Shown: positions 6,646 to 7,793 of the stretch, piece after piece | Layout: every line of letters starts with the position of its first letter | Numbering within the stretch: the first letter of the stretch is position 1 | Assembly: GCA_019421975.1 (NCBI GenBank) | Contig: JAHZEE010000076.1 | Coordinates: 1 to 7,793 of the forward strand | DNA: 7,793 bases | Source of the DNA: Clostridiales bacterium | Lineage (GTDB): Bacteria; Bacillota; Clostridia; Oscillospirales; Oscillospiraceae | Direction: 5' to 3' | Notes under the pieces: generated by a model | The model's database searches: none | Told to the model about the DNA's origin: nothing | Seen by the model: only the letters and a program-made list of their open reading frames with translations | Translations under genes and position numbers: made by a program

Positions 6646-7638
6646 ATGGCAACAACCAATTTAGAGCCAATTTTGGCCGTCCTGCCGCCGGAAATCCGGC
6701 AGGCACTGTCACGCATTCCACCGGATACCCCCATCGAGGAGCTTCGGCTGCGCGCGGGCCTTCCCTGCACCTTCCTGACAGATGGCAGGGAGGAGGTGCT
6801 GCACACCTGCGGCGCGCCGATCCATGTGACGAGCGCCATGCTGCAGCGGCTGGTGGCCGCTGCGACCCACCAGTCGCGCTACTGCGCAGAGGAGGCAATC
6901 TCCGCGGGCTATCTGACCCTGCCCGGCGGCCACCGCATCGGCCTGTGCGGCACTGCGGTTTTGCAGGGCGGCGCCCTGCAGACCATTCGCACCTTTTCCT
7001 CCCTCTCCATCCGGATCGGCCGGCAGTATCTGGCCGCCGCGGAACCGCTCCTGGCGCCCCTGGGGCGGGGAGAGAGTCTGCTGCTTGCCGGCCCGCCCGG
7101 CTCCGGCAAGACCACCCTGCTGCGCGACGCGGTCCGGCTGCTGTCGGACAAGCTGGAGCAGCGGGTGGGGCTGTGCGATGAGCGGGGCGAGATCGCGGCG
7201 GTCTGTGACGGCGTGCCGCAGTTCTCCGTCGGCAGGCACACCGATGTTATGACGGGGTGCGGAAAGGAGCAGGCGATCCAGATCCTGGTGCGGACCATGA
7301 ACCCCCAGTGGATTGCCGTCGATGAGATCACCCAGTCGGAGGATGTGGCCGCCATGACCCAGAGCTCCTACTGCGGCGTCCGGTTTCTCGCCACGGCCCA
7401 CGCCCAAAATCCGCAGGACCTGGCGAACAGGCCGGTCTACCGGCAGCTTTTGCAGAGCGGCGTCTTTCACGCCTTTGCCTTTTTGACGGAACACAAGCAG
7501 CTGCGCCTGGTCGGAGAGGAGGAAATCTATGGTTCATCTGTTAGGGGCCGGCCTGCTCGGCATTGCGGCGGCGATTCCCGGCTGCCTGCAGGCCCAAAAG
7601 ACCATTTCAGAATACCGGATTCTGCAGCAGCTCTCTGA
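6646..7638 (+). CDS. spoIIIAA: Stage III sporulation protein AA (SpoIIIAA), secretion-type ATPase
   Basis: SpoIIIAA is a mother-cell ATPase related to type II/IV secretion ATPases. It is thought to power the SpoIIIA-SpoIIQ channel that links mother cell and engulfed forespore and is needed for late forespore gene expression. Visible features are an N-terminal domain with IEELRLRAGLP, the GYLTLPGGHRIGLCG segment, the Walker A motif GPPGSGKTT (149-157, Lys155), LCDERGEIAA, and the Walker B-like WIAVDEIT (Asp226, Glu227). The ATG at 6646 has AGGGGA at 6631-6636, 9 bases upstream. The frame holds 330 residues against about 307 in B. subtilis. Family-like sequence ends near EEEIYG (about residue 296), and the last 35 or so residues lie entirely over spoIIIAB in another frame, giving a 110-base overlap. 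That tail has no family-like features and probably arose by loss of a nearer stop. It is the first gene after the secF terminator. Confidence 0.95.
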   Translation: MATTNLEPILAVLPPEIRQALSRIPPDTPIEELRLRAGLPCTFLTDGREEVLHTCGAPIHVTSAMLQRLVAAATHQSRYCAEEAISAGYLTLPGGHRIGLCGTAVLQGGALQTIRTFSSLSIRIGRQYLAAAEPLLAPLGRGESLLLAGPPGSGKTTLLRDAVRLLSDKLEQRVGLCDERGEIAAVCDGVPQFSVGRHTDVMTGCGKEQAIQILVRTMNPQWIAVDEITQSEDVAAMTQSSYCGVRFLATAHAQNPQDLANRPVYRQLLQSGVFHAFAFLTEHKQLRLVGEEEIYGSSVRGRPARHCGGDSRLPAGPKDHFRIPDSAAAL

Positions 7639-7793
7639 GGCGGTCCAGATCATGCACAGCGAGCTCAGCTGCAACCTGGTGACAGTGCAGGAGCTGTTTT
7701 GCCGCGCCGCAGACTGCGGCAGCCCCCTGGACATGCTCTTTCACCAGGTGGCGCTGCAGCTGCAGCAGGATCCCTACTGCAATGCGGAGACAG
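7529..7793 (+). CDS. spoIIIAB: Stage III sporulation protein AB (SpoIIIAB), N-terminal part, 3' end outside window
   Basis: This is the start of the second spoIIIA gene, encoding a small membrane-anchored protein of the mother cell-forespore channel with likeness to type II secretion F-type components. Eighty-eight codons are open to the window edge. A hydrophobic N-terminal segment (residues 4-17) begins MVHLLGAGLLG, in line with the usual SpoIIIAB opening. It is followed by a helical, glutamine- and leucine-rich region including QLSEAVQIMHSELSCNL, which fits the family's helix around the MxxEL/I motif. ATG 7529 is preceded by AGGAGG at 7517-7522, spaced by 6 bases, which decides the start. 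The start lies 110 bases inside the reading frame of spoIIIAA, so the two are very likely translated together. Identification rests on order after spoIIIAA as well as on the sequence, since this protein is weakly conserved. Confidence 0.82.
   Translation, partial: MVHLLGAGLLGIAAAIPGCLQAQKTISEYRILQQLSEAVQIMHSELSCNLVTVQELFCRAADCGSPLDMLFHQVALQLQQDPYCNAET

Overview
The window looks like chromosomal DNA from a GC-rich, endospore-forming member of the Clostridia, plausibly an Oscillospiraceae-type gut bacterium (the family is an inference). Reasons: genes of the sporulation operon spoIIIA are present; SecD and SecF are separate, short proteins of Firmicutes type; the isopropylmalate dehydratase small subunit is of the short kind; ribosome binding sites are strong and AGGAGG-like; and codons prefer G or C in third position. 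All genes lie on the + strand.

The layout is four transcription units. (1) Positions 1-1316: the 3' part of leuC, then complete leuD and an intrinsic terminator. leuC enters from the left edge and its last 36 codons are out of frame. (2) Positions 1390-4164: a sigma-A-type promoter, a class I aminotransferase of aspartate aminotransferase type, purB, and a terminator. (3) Positions 4217-6579: a sigma-A-type promoter, secD, secF, and a perfect-hairpin terminator. (4) From about 6600 to the right edge: a possible sigma-E-type promoter, spoIIIAA, and the start of spoIIIAB, which runs off the window.

Functionally, leuCD catalyse the isomerisation step of leucine synthesis. The aminotransferase would supply aspartate, whose nitrogen enters purines through the two adenylosuccinate-type intermediates that PurB splits. 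SecD and SecF form the accessory membrane complex that assists SecYEG/SecA protein export. SpoIIIAA and SpoIIIAB belong to the channel between mother cell and forespore built during engulfment.

No gap longer than 300 bases lacks a gene. The intergenic stretches (1272-1469, 4118-4293, 6527-6645) are explained mostly by terminators, promoters and leaders. I found no mobile element, CRISPR array, RNA gene or new defence or biosynthetic system. The points worth a second look are the 7-nt-type lesion in leuC, a missing conserved aspartate in SecF, the putative sporulation promoter, and the unusually long spoIIIAA/spoIIIAB overlap.
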